Shown: positions 59,401 to 64,000, numbered from the stretch's first letter. The stretch is 64,000 nucleotides of DNA from Cristatella mucedo (GCA_009760855.2 WPIO01000069.1:1078501-1142500); one strand, 5' to 3'. The notes: a model not told the origin generated them from the letters alone. A program made the numbers and translations.

Positions 59401-62400
59401 CAACAGTTACTTGGAGCCGAGAATTCCCCATTTTCCATTTCGGCATAGTATAAGTCCAACTTTTAGTAGATGATTTAGCAGTTGAGTGCATTTGCTCTTG
59501 TATTATATTGCAGCCTTCAATAGCCAACACGACCAACATCGACACTTTGCTTGCTGGCAACGATAATCGGGAGGAGATTATCGTGCCACCCGAGTCTCTT
59601 CAAGACAAAGTGTTCTTCATTTTCAACAACCTGTCACAGTTGAATATGCAGCAGAAGGTGTCTGATTAACTGCTGCACGATCGCTTTTGCGCAAATTTCC
59701 CATGGCCAATGCACACTGCTGCCTTTGCTAGAAGGAGCTGCGTGGCCTCATGTTGCTGAGCTTGCAATTCGCTTCAGGCTGACGAGCTATGCGAGGGCGT
59801 GCGTGAAGAGTTCCTACCATGGGTTGCCCAATATTTGGTGATGAAACGCGCAAGCATCGAGCCTAACTTCCACACTCTCTATGCGGCTTTCCTTGACGTT
59901 CTGAGGAATGTTTTGCTGCAACGACTTACGCTGAAAGAGACATTCCGAAATATCAAGGTGAGCATGGTGCTAGCAGCATCTACCATTGGCTGTCTCGTCT
60001 CTTGCTGGCTGCTCTGCACCGTGTACCGTAAGTCTCCCACCCCATATGCCAATACAATTCATTTTATTGTATCGCCCTCGGAGATCTTAATCTCTATTCA
60101 AACGTTTTACAAATGCAACTCGGCTCAAGCCCTCGACCATTATGTGTTGATGCGTGTTGATGCGTGCTGATGCTGCCACTAACTACACTTGCATGCTGAC
60201 CCTGTGCATATCACCCCTAACCATGTTTATTCTTGTTGTTTATCGAGCATGCTACCGCTAACCATCCGATTGTGTTTCCTCTGCAGCAAATATAAAACGC
60301 CTAGAAAGAGATTGAGTTCTCTGAGGGCGCTTTATCAACTGGGCTATTATTATTAAACACCTTGGCCGTTAAAGGCAAGCCCCCCAAGCATGCTTTGTTC
60401 TTGACAGTGGTGCTAAAGGTCTCTGGGTGTGCTTACCTACTTGTGCATGCCTTGGCATCTCGTGGCTTTTTCTTGCTGCAAATAATCTGCTTGTTTTTTT
60501 CATTCAATGCAAAACAGGTTTTGCTGAGGATTGACAAAGCAATTTCGAATTTTTCGGACCGGTCCCTGCTGAAGAATCTTGGGCACTGGCTCGGACTGTT
60601 AACATTGGCCAACAGCAAGCCGATAAAATTTACCGTAAGTATGTGTGCACGCACAAGTGCTATTAGGCTAATGTGTCTCTATGTACGAGCATAGATAGAC
60701 TGGGCTTGCTACGGCCTTCAGTTGACCAGCTCCTAAGCTGGTTTGCCCTCTCTTGCACGTGATAATCACTGAATCTTATTAGTCAAGTCGCATGCATTGT
60801 AGACTCGTTTCACTTTTAGGACATCGACCTCAAGTCACTGCTGTATGAGGCTTACCACAAGGGCTCGCAGGAACTGCTATACGTGGTACCGTTCGTTGCT
60901 AAGGTCCTCGAGTCGGCCGTGAAAAGTCGCATATTTCGGCCACCAAGCCCATACACCATGGGCATAATGCGCGTGCTTGCCGAGCTGCACGAGGAGCAAG
61001 ACCTCAAACTGAACCTAAAGTTTGAAATTGAGGTTTTGTGCAAAACTCTGGGATTGGAAGTCTCAGTAAGTCTGGGATGCCACTGTTCTGGAAGGATAAG
61101 AAAAAAGAGTCGTGGTATTGATGTGTTTTTGTGAGGGCAAGCGTGTGCACGCATGTATGAGAGATTTACTGTAAGGTAATTGTTCGCCTTGCTGCAGGAG
61201 CTCCCAGCATTGCACTATCTTAAGGATGAATCGAGGCTGCAGACAATCGATCACCAGCTGACGGCTCAGGCCAAGCAGCCTGTGCGTGAGCAGTCGCAGA
61301 TGAGCATGCTGCCTCAGGACCTTGACAGTGCACCGGTTGGTGGCGCTCTGCAAGATTCTGGTATGGGGATACCAGCTGCAATTATGCCAAGTGTCACTTT
61401 GGGCACCACGGTTGGTCTGTCCAATGTTGGCCAGTTTCCATCAGTGGCTGTATCAGTAGGCATGGGATCGACTTCAGCTGCCTCTTCCCTGCTGAGTGCT
61501 AATAGCGCAGCCAGTCCTTTTGGTAACCCTGGAATGGCAACCGTGTCAAGTGGGTCATCGGGAGCACCGGCCACCACAGCTCACCAGCCCCAGTTCAGCT
61601 TTAATGATGCTAACTTATGCTCACTTGCAAGTCTTTCCGTCTACATACAGACCAGTGACCAGGTAAGCTTGCTGCATCAATGCCTTGAATAAATTTTGGA
61701 CAGTGTGTCAGCTGTGCTATGGTGAAACACATTAGGATCTTTTTAAAACCGTGCTAACTTACATTCTACTACATTCGCTAAAAGTAGGTTAGTGTTAAGC
61801 ACATTTGATCTAATATGTTAACAGATTCATCTACTGCAAACTCATCCACATCTCAAGCAGTACGTCAAGCCCATGTTTGACAAAGCAGTGAGCGACTTAC
61901 AGCCACCTGTCATTGAACGTGCAGTCAAGATTGCACTGAACACTACCGAACAAGTCATCAAGAAAGACTTTGCGCTTGATCCAGAAGAGGCTCGAATGCG
62001 AGCAGCTTCTCACCATTTGGTGCGACACATGACTGCTGGCATGACTCTGATTACTTGCCGAGAACCTCTGGTCTTGAGTATAAGGAACAACCTGACTTCA
62101 GCCTTTGCTGCAGCGTTGCGGGTAGGTCTACTGAAACTTGACTTGCCTACTCCTTGATTGTTCGAATAATATTCAGTCTTCAGCATGGTTTATTACTGGG
62201 GCTTCTCCAGTGCTTATGCGTGCTCACACTGCATGCTGCCACTAACCACATTTGCATGCTGACCTTGTGCATGTCACCCCTAACCATATTATTCATTTTT
62301 TTCAAGCATGATTTTACTTACCATTCAATTGCATTTCCCTTTGCAGCAAATGTAAAGCGCCTAGAAAGACTGAGGGCGCTTTATCAAGTGCAATATTATT

Positions 62401-62583
62401 ATGATGACTTGTACATTGCCAACCTGTTTATTTCTACAGGGTGCTGTTGCCCAGCCATCAAAGGAGTCAATTGAACTTGCTGCTCAAATGTTGGCTCAAG
62501 ACAACGTAGATCTTGCTTGTGCTTATCTGCAAAAAATGGCGGTCGAAAAAGCTATACCCGAGCTGGACAAAAGGCTATTACCC
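32208..62583 (+). CDS. CNOT1: CNOT1, CCR4-NOT complex scaffold subunit (27 exons, 3' end outside window)
   Basis: CNOT1 is the cytoplasmic scaffold of the CCR4-NOT deadenylase, which shortens mRNA poly(A) tails and supports translational repression. Exons: 32208-32309, 32427-32534, 39885-39983, 44686-44866, 45022-45278, 45378-45563, 45645-45746, 45829-45996, 46087-46214, 46408-46540, 46675-46782, 47172-47429, 49255-49415, 51041-51227, 51330-51501, 53978-54169, 57831-58000, 58092-58216, 58567-58756, 58863-59273, 59514-59657, 59778-59957, 60518-60634, 60820-61065, 61198-61662, 61825-62121, 62440-62583. They total 5031 nt, 1677 codons, with every junction GT-AG and phase-matched. Order follows animal CNOT1: N-terminal HEAT region (about 1-660), Gln/Pro linker, TTP-binding HEAT region (about 848-1015), CAF1-binding MIF4G (about 1150-1375), CNOT9-binding DUF3819 (about 1500-1660). 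The human protein is about 2376 residues, so roughly the last 700, including the NOT2/NOT3-binding NOT1 domain, should lie to the right. Identity is by remembered family sequence; no search was run. Confidence 0.96.
32427..32534 (+). CDS. CNOT1: CNOT1 exon 2, residues 35-70
   Basis: Acceptor CTGTAG, donor GTAGGA. Contains [20 protein letters not shown], matching the CNOT1 block that ends in KDFHQ. Intron 1 is only 117 nt; the intron after it is 7.35 kb. Confidence 0.94.
32535..33717 (+). other. CNOT1 intron 2, 5' part; nothing recognised
   Basis: No supported exon. Phase-0 joining of exons 2 and 3, with no residues missing by family alignment, argues against any extra coding exon. Confidence 0.6.
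33718..34845 (-). mobile_element. LINE-A with RT fragment, antisense in CNOT1 intron 2
   Basis: The minus strand encodes [29 protein letters not shown] (the RT catalytic YADD), [20 protein letters not shown], then [17 protein letters not shown] and the ORF end, with the 3' UTR and terminal stem-loop at 33725. YADDTQLY is typical of L2/CR1/Rex1 reverse transcriptases. Frameshifts are present. Longest LINE-A copy in the window. Confidence 0.9.
35125..35295 (+). mobile_element. LINE-A 3' end
   Basis: CTAACCATACTTGCATACTT, AGCATGCTACCACTAACCAT, CTTCCTTTGCAACAAATGTA and a stem-loop altered at its 3' arm. Confidence 0.75.
35692..35790 (+). mobile_element. Possible SINE head (tRNA-like), divergent
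   Basis: TTTAGTCTAGTGGTAAGGGG resembles the SINE-II A-box region and AGGTCGCAGGTTTACATATG a decayed B box. No stem-loop tail follows. Confidence 0.35.
35841..35888. repeat. 24-bp direct tandem repeat, two copies
   Basis: GTTAGGATCTGCTAGCTAGA plus CAAA, then repeated with one change at the end. Confidence 0.9.
36838..38135 (+). mobile_element. LINE-B, longest copy, RT region to 3' end, in CNOT1 intron 2
   Basis: Reads [17 protein letters not shown] (RT block), a [11 protein letters not shown]-like catalytic block with one altered residue near 37079, [54 protein letters not shown] and an [15 protein letters not shown] end before the 3' UTR. Several frameshifts and stops: a dead copy. A tiny LINE-A insertion interrupts it at 37629. 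Confidence 0.88.
37629..37671 (-). mobile_element. Minimal LINE-A insertion (about 40 bp) inside LINE-B
   Basis: (AAT)n followed by TTCACTTGAT, the reverse complement of the LINE-A extreme 3' end (ATCAAGTGAA then ATT repeats). The uninterrupted LINE-B at 21950 reads straight across this point, and TGAT is present on both sides, as expected of a target duplication. Confidence 0.75.
38136..38850 (+). other. CNOT1 intron 2, nothing recognised
   Basis: No supported exon or repeat. Confidence 0.45.
38851..38998 (+). mobile_element. SINE-II copy in CNOT1 intron 2
   Basis: TTTGGTCCAGCGGTTAAGGT, CATGGGCTCGAGCCCTGAGG, stem-loop with AGATAAAGTTCTCTTG, and TATATAAATGAATTATAT end. Confidence 0.88.
39560..39700 (+). 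mobile_element. LINE-A ORF-end fragment, decayed
   Basis: ACAGCCTGGAATTTGCTACT and CCTTAAAAATAGCTAAAAAC align with the LINE-A ORF end. It stops about 180 bp before exon 3. Confidence 0.5.
39885..39983 (+). CDS. CNOT1: CNOT1 exon 3, residues 71-103
   Basis: Begins [15 protein letters not shown] and ends [10 protein letters not shown], matching the CNOT1 segment TQFLIQE...AIDNPLHYQK. Acceptor TTTCAG, donor GTAGGT, phase 0 at both ends. Confidence 0.94.
40055..40200 (+). mobile_element. SINE-II copy in CNOT1 intron 3
   Basis: TTTGGCATAATGGTTAGTAT, TGGCCGAGGTCGTAGGG, GCCTGAATAAAGATTAAGTT and GCGCTATACAAATAATTAT. It starts about 70 bp after exon 3. Confidence 0.8.
40685..40760 (+). mobile_element. 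LINE-A/SINE-II type 3' tail fragment
   Basis: GTGTCTAGAAAGAGATTAAT followed by a degraded stem and TATTATAATTATTA. Confidence 0.5.
40761..41892 (+). other. CNOT1 intron 3, nothing recognised
   Basis: No supported exon. A purine-rich tract (AGGGAGAGAAAGAGGGAGAC) lies at 41022. Confidence 0.4.
41893..42042 (+). mobile_element. SINE-II copy in CNOT1 intron 3
   Basis: CCGAGCTGGTTTGGTCTAGC, CATGGGCTCGAGCCCCGAGG, GCGCCTGAATGGAGATCAAG and TATATAAACGAATTATTTA. Confidence 0.9.
42710..42905 (+). mobile_element. LINE-A 3' end in CNOT1 intron 3
   Basis: GCATGCTGCTACTAACCATA, GCATGCTGACCTTGTGCATG, CTTCTTTTGCAGCAAATGTA and a stem-loop with several changes. Confidence 0.82.
42899..43987. repeat. Pair of about 75-bp direct repeats about 1.02 kb apart
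   Basis: 42899-42974 and 43917-43987 share CTATGCTGTATATGTCATCA-like and TCGTGGACATATAGAACCAA blocks with few differences. The DNA between shows no recognised coding capacity and contains a SINE-II at 43497. Confidence 0.8.
43497..43625 (+). mobile_element. SINE-II copy, divergent
   Basis: GTTTTGGCCCATTCGTTAAG, GAGGTCGTGGGCTCGAGC and a decayed tail TAGTGCTCTATTCAAGTAAA. Confidence 0.65.
44312..44385 (+). mobile_element. SINE-II 3' half
   Basis: TTAGGATATGTGAAGTGCCT, AGATGGAGATTTAGTTACCT and CTATGCAAATATATACATGA correspond to the SINE-II tail with substitutions. Confidence 0.55.
44686..44866 (+). CDS. CNOT1: CNOT1 exon 4, residues 104-163 plus one base
   Basis: Starts [19 protein letters not shown], directly continuing the HHQK of exon 3 as in other animals. 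Donor GTACAT leaves phase 1, completed as an Asp codon by exon 5. Intron 3 (4.7 kb) carries several SINE and LINE pieces. Confidence 0.94.
45022..45278 (+). CDS. CNOT1: CNOT1 exon 5, residues 164-249
   Basis: Contains [19 protein letters not shown] and [13 protein letters not shown], both highly conserved CNOT1 blocks. Acceptor ACGATAG, donor GTGAGC. Confidence 0.95.
45378..45563 (+). CDS. CNOT1: CNOT1 exon 6, residues 250-311
   Basis: Contains [20 protein letters not shown], matching a hallmark CNOT1 segment. Intron 5 is 99 nt, divisible by three and stop-free, so the reading frame runs through it. Its GTGAGC donor and TTTTCAG acceptor, and the family alignment, support splicing. Confidence 0.94.
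45645..45746 (+). CDS. CNOT1: CNOT1 exon 7, residues 312-345
   Basis: Contains [15 protein letters not shown], equivalent to the TWNVEVLIDVLKEL block of CNOT1. Acceptor TTATAG, donor GTAAGT. An internal CAG/GTTGTC could act as a weaker donor but would remove conserved residues. Confidence 0.92.
45829..45996 (+). CDS. CNOT1: CNOT1 exon 8, residues 346-401
   Basis: Begins [18 protein letters not shown] and ends WSNTEGQ. The donor is a weak GTTGGT. The following 90 nt are stop-free and in frame, so whether they are always removed is uncertain (see findings). Confidence 0.9.
46087..46214 (+). CDS. CNOT1: CNOT1 exon 9, residues 402-443 plus two bases
   Basis: Contains [20 protein letters not shown] and [13 protein letters not shown], matching the CNOT1 block ending in DDNREIATW. 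Donor GTAAGT splits the Trp codon. Acceptor CCTTGCAG. Confidence 0.93.
46408..46540 (+). CDS. CNOT1: CNOT1 exon 10, residues 444-488
   Basis: Contains [19 protein letters not shown]. Two donors lie six bases apart, GTATGT at 46535 and GTAAGT at 46541. The second keeps VC and gives the same length as the family alignment, so it was chosen. Confidence 0.9.
46675..46782 (+). CDS. CNOT1: CNOT1 exon 11, residues 489-524
   Basis: Contains [20 protein letters not shown] followed by YAWH, a strongly conserved CNOT1 stretch. Acceptor TTGCAG, donor GTATGA. Confidence 0.95.
47172..47429 (+). CDS. CNOT1: CNOT1 exon 12, residues 525-610
   Basis: Contains [20 protein letters not shown] and [20 protein letters not shown], nearly identical to vertebrate CNOT1. 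Donor GTAATG. The next intron holds a dead Tc1-type transposase. Confidence 0.96.
48340..49100 (+). pseudogene. Tc1/mariner transposase remnant in CNOT1 intron 12
   Basis: Degenerate plus-strand coding shows, in order, [10 protein letters not shown] (first catalytic block, usually W-T-DES), [15 protein letters not shown] with [20 protein letters not shown] (normally KFGGGSVMVWG...GVGPL), [11 protein letters not shown] (second catalytic block, usually QDNDPKHT), and YWPS-SSDLNLM (usually WPAKSPDLNPIE). Order and spacing match DD34E Tc1-type transposases. Multiple stops and frameshifts make it inactive. Terminal repeats were not identified. Confidence 0.82.
49255..49415 (+). CDS. CNOT1: CNOT1 exon 13, residues 611-663 plus two bases
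   Basis: Begins [20 protein letters not shown], continuing the RDHG of exon 12, and contains [15 protein letters not shown]. Acceptor TTTCAG; donor GTGAGA leaves phase 2, completed by exon 14. Confidence 0.94.
49825..50225 (+). mobile_element. LINE-A 3' end with internal 55-bp tandem duplication
   Basis: LINE-A ORF end and 3' terminus (TTTGCAGCAAATGTAAAGCG, TTATTATTATTATT). A 55-bp segment starting CTCACTTGCGACTGA is repeated at 49963-50017 and 50018-50072. Confidence 0.85.
50245..50512 (+). mobile_element. LINE-A 3' end carrying a (TG)n(TA)n expansion
   Basis: CTGCCACTAACCATATTAGC up to TCATTTTCAG is LINE-A, then a microsatellite, then CATAGAAAGAGATTAAG and a degraded tail. Adjacent to the previous copy in the same orientation. 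Confidence 0.8.
50375..50442. repeat. (TG)n(TA)n compound microsatellite
   Basis: About seven TG units, then about 27 TA units, inside a LINE-A 3' UTR where other copies read GCAGCAAATGTAAAG. Confidence 0.95.
50513..51040 (+). other. CNOT1 intron 13, nothing recognised
   Basis: No supported exon or repeat. Confidence 0.45.
51041..51227 (+). CDS. CNOT1: CNOT1 exon 14, residues 664-726, Gln-rich end
   Basis: The first half ([20 protein letters not shown]) aligns with the CNOT1 block before the disordered linker. The second half is Gln/Pro-rich and encoded by CAG runs. Donor GTATTA, phase 0. Confidence 0.9.
51330..51501 (+). CDS. CNOT1: CNOT1 exon 15, linker residues 727-783 plus one base
   Basis: Low-complexity linker containing [14 protein letters not shown]; vertebrate CNOT1 also has a SPAKAF-like motif in this linker. 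Bounded by AAAG and GTAGTT. Identity rests on phase, position and that motif. Confidence 0.78.
51502..52784 (+). other. CNOT1 intron 15, nothing recognised
   Basis: A 21-nt AG/GT-bounded segment at 52243-52263 was considered as a microexon and rejected because it creates a stop in the required phase. Confidence 0.45.
52785..53143 (+). mobile_element. LINE-A 3' end in CNOT1 intron 15
   Basis: TGATGGCATGCTCCCAAAGC, CAGCATTTAGTGGGTCCC, CATTTGCATGCTGACTCTGT, stem-loop GCCTAGAGAGAGATTGAG with GGGCGC, and an ATTATTATTATTG tail. Confidence 0.87.
53144..53977 (+). other. CNOT1 intron 15, 3' part; nothing recognised
   Basis: No supported exon or repeat. Confidence 0.4.
53978..54169 (+). CDS. CNOT1: CNOT1 exon 16, Gln/Pro/Ser-rich linker, residues 784-847
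   Basis: Encodes [19 protein letters not shown] and a later QQQQQ run. Acceptor TTGCCAG, donor GTGAGC. Phase 1 on both sides is compatible with its neighbours. No conserved fold; assigned by frame and context, so an additional linker exon between 15 and 17 cannot be excluded. Confidence 0.75.
54537..54606 (+). mobile_element. LINE-A, about 70-bp terminal insertion
   Basis: GAATGTAAAGTGCCTAGAAA, GAGATTAAGTTCTCTTAGGC and GCTTTATCAATTG followed by TATTATTA: essentially only the stem-loop and tail. Confidence 0.75.
55378..55555 (-). mobile_element. LINE-A 3' end, antisense, in CNOT1 intron 16
   Basis: TAATAATAAAAATTATACTA tail, then TTTCTAGGCACTTGACTTTA and GTGGCAACATGCTCAATAAA, all in reverse orientation to CNOT1. 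Confidence 0.75.
55752..55925 (+). mobile_element. SINE-I copy, divergent
   Basis: GGCCATGAGTAAGGTGCTTT, GGATTTGAGTCCTGCAGTGG and CCCACTGCAAACAGTGGGAC. The tail is decayed. Confidence 0.6.
55926..56223 (+). other. CNOT1 intron 16, nothing recognised
   Basis: No supported exon or repeat. Confidence 0.4.
56224..56408 (-). mobile_element. SINE-I, full length with (AAAT)n tail, antisense
   Basis: Minus-strand element from AGCCGTGATGGCACACTAGG through the B box (GGGTTCAATTCCTGC) and body to AACAAAGAGGTTGTTTAATC, ending in TTTATTTATTTATTTA. One of the best-preserved SINE-I copies. Confidence 0.88.
56409..56883 (+). other. CNOT1 intron 16, nothing recognised
   Basis: No supported exon or repeat. 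Confidence 0.4.
56884..57022 (+). mobile_element. SINE-II copy in CNOT1 intron 16
   Basis: TTGGTCCAGCGGTTAAGGTG, GGTCGTGGGTCCGAGCCCCT, GCGCCTGAATAGAGATTAAG and GGGGCGCTATACAAATGAAT. Confidence 0.88.
57023..57830 (+). other. CNOT1 intron 16, 3' part; nothing recognised
   Basis: Contains a poly-C run near 57032. No supported exon. Confidence 0.4.
57831..58000 (+). CDS. CNOT1: CNOT1 exon 17, start of TTP-binding region, residues 848-904
   Basis: Contains [20 protein letters not shown] and [16 protein letters not shown], matching the start of the TTP-binding HEAT domain. Acceptor ATTGCAG, donor GTAAAA. Confidence 0.96.
58092..58216 (+). CDS. CNOT1: CNOT1 exon 18, residues 905-945 plus two bases
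   Basis: Contains [20 protein letters not shown] and [13 protein letters not shown], near identical to the TTP-binding domain of vertebrate CNOT1. Acceptor GTTGCAG, donor GTGAGT. Confidence 0.96.
58567..58756 (+). CDS. CNOT1: CNOT1 exon 19, residues 946-1009
   Basis: Contains [18 protein letters not shown] and [16 protein letters not shown], then [17 protein letters not shown]. Completes most of the TTP-binding region. Acceptor TTATAG, donor GTGAGT. Confidence 0.96.
58863..59273 (+). CDS. CNOT1: CNOT1 exon 20, Gln/Ala-rich linker, residues 1010-1146
   Basis: Starts [13 protein letters not shown], matching the YIEYGQQSRDPP end of the TTP-binding domain. About 120 residues of Gln, Ala and Pro follow (for example AQAAAAAAG and [11 protein letters not shown]). 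The vertebrate linker here is roughly half as long. Confidence 0.93.
59514..59657 (+). CDS. CNOT1: CNOT1 exon 21, start of MIF4G domain, residues 1147-1194
   Basis: Contains [13 protein letters not shown] and [17 protein letters not shown], the opening of the CAF1-binding MIF4G domain that docks the CNOT7/8 deadenylase. Acceptor TTGCAG, donor GTGTCT. Confidence 0.96.
59778..59957 (+). CDS. CNOT1: CNOT1 exon 22, MIF4G domain, residues 1195-1254
   Basis: Contains [20 protein letters not shown] and [10 protein letters not shown], conserved in the MIF4G domain. Acceptor CTTCAG, donor GTGAGC. Confidence 0.96.
60043..60137 (-). mobile_element. SINE-II 3' part, antisense, in CNOT1 intron 22
   Basis: AATACAATTCATTTTATTGT, ATCGCCCTCGGAGATCTTAA, TCTCTATTCAAACG and GGCTCAAGCCCTCGACC form the reverse complement of the SINE-II tail and B-box region. 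Confidence 0.7.
60150..60355 (+). mobile_element. LINE-A 3' end in CNOT1 intron 22
   Basis: GTGCTGATGCTGCCACTAAC, CACTTGCATGCTGACCCTGT, CTCTGCAGCAAATATAAAAC, the stem-loop and a short ATTATTATTA tail. Confidence 0.87.
60518..60634 (+). CDS. CNOT1: CNOT1 exon 23, MIF4G domain, residues 1255-1293
   Basis: Contains [20 protein letters not shown], virtually invariant in CNOT1. Acceptor AAACAG, donor GTAAGT. Confidence 0.97.
60820..61065 (+). CDS. CNOT1: CNOT1 exon 24, end of MIF4G domain, residues 1294-1375
   Basis: Contains [40 protein letters not shown] and [10 protein letters not shown]. Acceptor TTTTAG, donor GTAAGT. Confidence 0.97.
61198..61662 (+). CDS. CNOT1: CNOT1 exon 25, linker into CNOT9-binding domain, residues 1376-1530
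   Basis: Begins [20 protein letters not shown], then a Gly/Ser/Ala/Val-rich stretch of about 100 residues, and ends [20 protein letters not shown], the entry to DUF3819. The low-complexity insert is longer than the Thr-rich linker of vertebrates. Acceptor CTGCAG, donor GTAAGC. Confidence 0.95.
61825..62121 (+). CDS. CNOT1: CNOT1 exon 26, CNOT9-binding domain (DUF3819), residues 1531-1629
   Basis: Contains [20 protein letters not shown] and [17 protein letters not shown], signature blocks of DUF3819. Acceptor TAACAG, donor GTAGGT. Confidence 0.97.
62190..62402 (+). mobile_element. LINE-A 3' end occupying most of CNOT1 intron 26
   Basis: CTTATGCGTGCTCACACTGC, ACATTTGCATGCTGACCTTG, TTTGCAGCAAATGTAAAGCG and CTTTATCAAGTGCAATATTA. 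The stem is shortened (AGAAAGACTGAGGGCGC). The 318-nt intron leaves under 40 nt between this element and the exon 27 acceptor. Confidence 0.87.
62440..62583 (+). CDS. CNOT1: CNOT1 exon 27, residues 1630-1677
   Basis: Contains [20 protein letters not shown] and [12 protein letters not shown], matching CNOT1 just before the C-terminal half. Acceptor CTACAG, donor GTGAGT. No exon for the following conserved block was found in 62584-64000. Confidence 0.95.
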
Positions 62584-62817
62584 GTGAGTAGTTGACTCCT
62601 CGCTTTGAAGAGCTGTCAATGAACTGTTTTTTTCCATCTCGTTCCATAACCCCTCCCCCCGAAACCCGTGTTCTCCCTTCAGAAATGTTCCGATGTTTCT
62701 ATTTATGATGTGATAACATTAATTTAGTGTTGTACAAAAATCTCGTCACTTGAAGCCCCTCATATGTTGTTCTTCAGTGGCTGGAAAACTTGGTCTATCT
62801 GCGACTCAAATTTAATA

Positions 62818-62975
62818 TAATATAAAATATAAAAATATAATTCATTCATATAGCACCCCAAGAGAACTTAATCTCTATTCAGGCGCTTCAAATATGCCTC
62901 GGGGCTCAAGCCCACGACCTCCGTCAGACCTTGGTCGGGGCGAGCACCTTAACCTCTAGACCAGACCAGCTAATG
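62818..62975 (-). mobile_element. SINE-II, near full length, antisense
   Basis: TATAATTCATTCATATAGCA, CCCCAAGAGAACTTAATCTC, AGGCGCTTCAAATATGCCTC and CCTTGGTCGGGGCGAGCACC form the reverse complement of SINE-II. It lies in the CNOT1 intron after exon 27. Confidence 0.88.
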
Positions 62976-63019
62976 CTTATGAATAAACGGGCTGTGCACG
63001 TATCTATTGACAAACGAAA

Positions 63020-63170
63020 TTTTCCGCTAATCTGCTTAAAGATCGTTTTCGATGGAATCTTGCTGGGCAGGTCGTAGACTGTGGAACTCACTTCCACAAT
63101 TCTTATGTAACGACATCTACCTTCTGCTATTGACAGTGGCACATCCTTTTACTGTGCTCGGGAAAACTTC
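63020..63170 (+). mobile_element. LINE-B ORF fragment
   Basis: TCTGCTTAAAGATCGTTTTC, GACTGTGGAACTCACTTCCA and CAATTCTTATGTAACGACAT match the LINE-B PRLWNSLPQFL region. Confidence 0.7.
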
Positions 63171-63374
63171 AGCATAGCAGCCACGCCAGTCCTCGTGGCT
63201 TTGTGGATTTATGATTAAATATGCATTAAAAATGCAAATAATTTGTGACCAAACTTTTGTTGGCCACTTCTTGCTCGCTGCTCTGCATTGTGTGCCGGGA
63301 ATTTCCAAACCCACAGGCTAATATAATTCATTTGTATAGCATCTTAAGAGGACTTATTATAATGTAACAATACT

Positions 63375-64000
63375 AATAATACATTTGTAGCACATTCAAA
63401 GAACTTAATCTCTTTCTAAGTGCTTTACATTTGCTGCAAAGGAAGCATGATCGAATGGTCTGCGGAAGCATGCTCAAGAAACAAGATCGTCGTGGTTAGG
63501 GGTAACATCACAGGGTCAGCATGCAGATGGTTAGTGGCATCATGCACTGTGTCAATACGATTAAGTGCATAAAGGACGAATCTCAGGTACCCACTGAATG
63601 CCGTGATAAATATACGTGTTTTTAGTTTTTTTTTTAATGTGGATAAGTTGAGAGATGTCGTGGCGCAAGTCGTGAGTGAGTTCCAGGCTTTGGGAGCATA
63701 CGAGAACTAAACGTACGGTCTCCAAAGGATTTGAGGTTTGTACGAGGTATGGGTAAGCATTTAGATTCCGAAAAGCAGGCGGTACGGGGCTTAGCCTTGT
63801 GAAGCAGTAGATCTTATAGGTAAGCTGGAGCCAAGGGATCAAGGGACCTAAAAGTGAGTAACAAAACCTTGAAGTCGATGCATTGCTACATTGGAAGCCA
63901 GTGCAGCTCGGTGAGAAGTGTTGAGATGTGGTAACTGCTACGCTCACGGCAGAGAAGCATAGCTGCCGAGTTTTGCACAATCTGGAAGCACCTGAGTGTA
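63375..64000 (-). mobile_element. LINE-A 3' end and ORF end, cut by window edge
   Basis: AATAATACATTTGTAGCACA, TTTCTAAGTGCTTTACATTT, the 3' UTR, then antisense ORF with PAFRNLNAYPYLVQTSNPLE. Continues past 64000. Confidence 0.85.

Overview
The window is animal (metazoan) nuclear DNA. It has split genes with GT-AG introns, abundant L2/CR1-type LINEs, two tRNA-derived SINE families, several DNA-transposon remnants and long microsatellites. The dominant gene, on the + strand, is CNOT1, the scaffold of the CCR4-NOT deadenylase. I could assemble 27 consecutive, phase-compatible exons (32208 to 62583) giving one uninterrupted 1677-codon frame from the initiator Met to the end of the CNOT9-binding region. 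The C-terminal NOT1 domain lies beyond the right edge. The sequence does not fix the species. The divergent CNOT1, its Gln/Ala-rich linkers and the repeat content suggest an invertebrate, possibly an early-branching one.

Layout. 1-5.1 kb: an L2-like LINE end, CA/GT microsatellites, one SINE and a second LINE family. 5.8-7.2 kb: a 146-bp tandem duplication and a possible small two-exon gene. 8.3-11.2 kb (minus strand): the first two coding exons of a cytochrome b5-fused front-end fatty acid desaturase, with a GC-rich region upstream of its start. 12-20 kb: LINE/SINE debris and a 22-bp minisatellite. 20.5-23.8 kb: a hAT (ZMYM1-like) transposase remnant on the minus strand, broken by a LINE and a SINE, the SINE itself broken by a LINE end. 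24-30 kb: more LINE/SINE copies, an 18-bp coding-compatible minisatellite and an AG tract. 30.5-31.35 kb: a non-autonomous TA-flanked (pogo/Tc1-like) DNA transposon. 32.2 kb to the right edge: CNOT1, whose introns hold most remaining repeats, including a dead Tc1-type transposase in intron 12.

The repeats form a connected system. LINE-A (L2-like) copies and SINE-II copies end in the same two-part stem-loop, so SINE-II probably uses the LINE-A reverse transcriptase. Some LINE-A insertions are little more than that stem-loop or just the terminal ATT repeat. LINE-B is a second element of the same broad RT group with a different 3' end. SINE-I has a perfect pol III B box and an 11-bp inverted repeat where a tRNA anticodon arm would be. 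I found no CRISPR array, complete tRNA gene, rRNA or prokaryotic feature. Nothing here is clearly a new biological system. The best leads are the LINE-A/SINE-II tail sharing, a 90-nt stop-free intron in CNOT1, and the small spliced ORF with a decayed duplicate.
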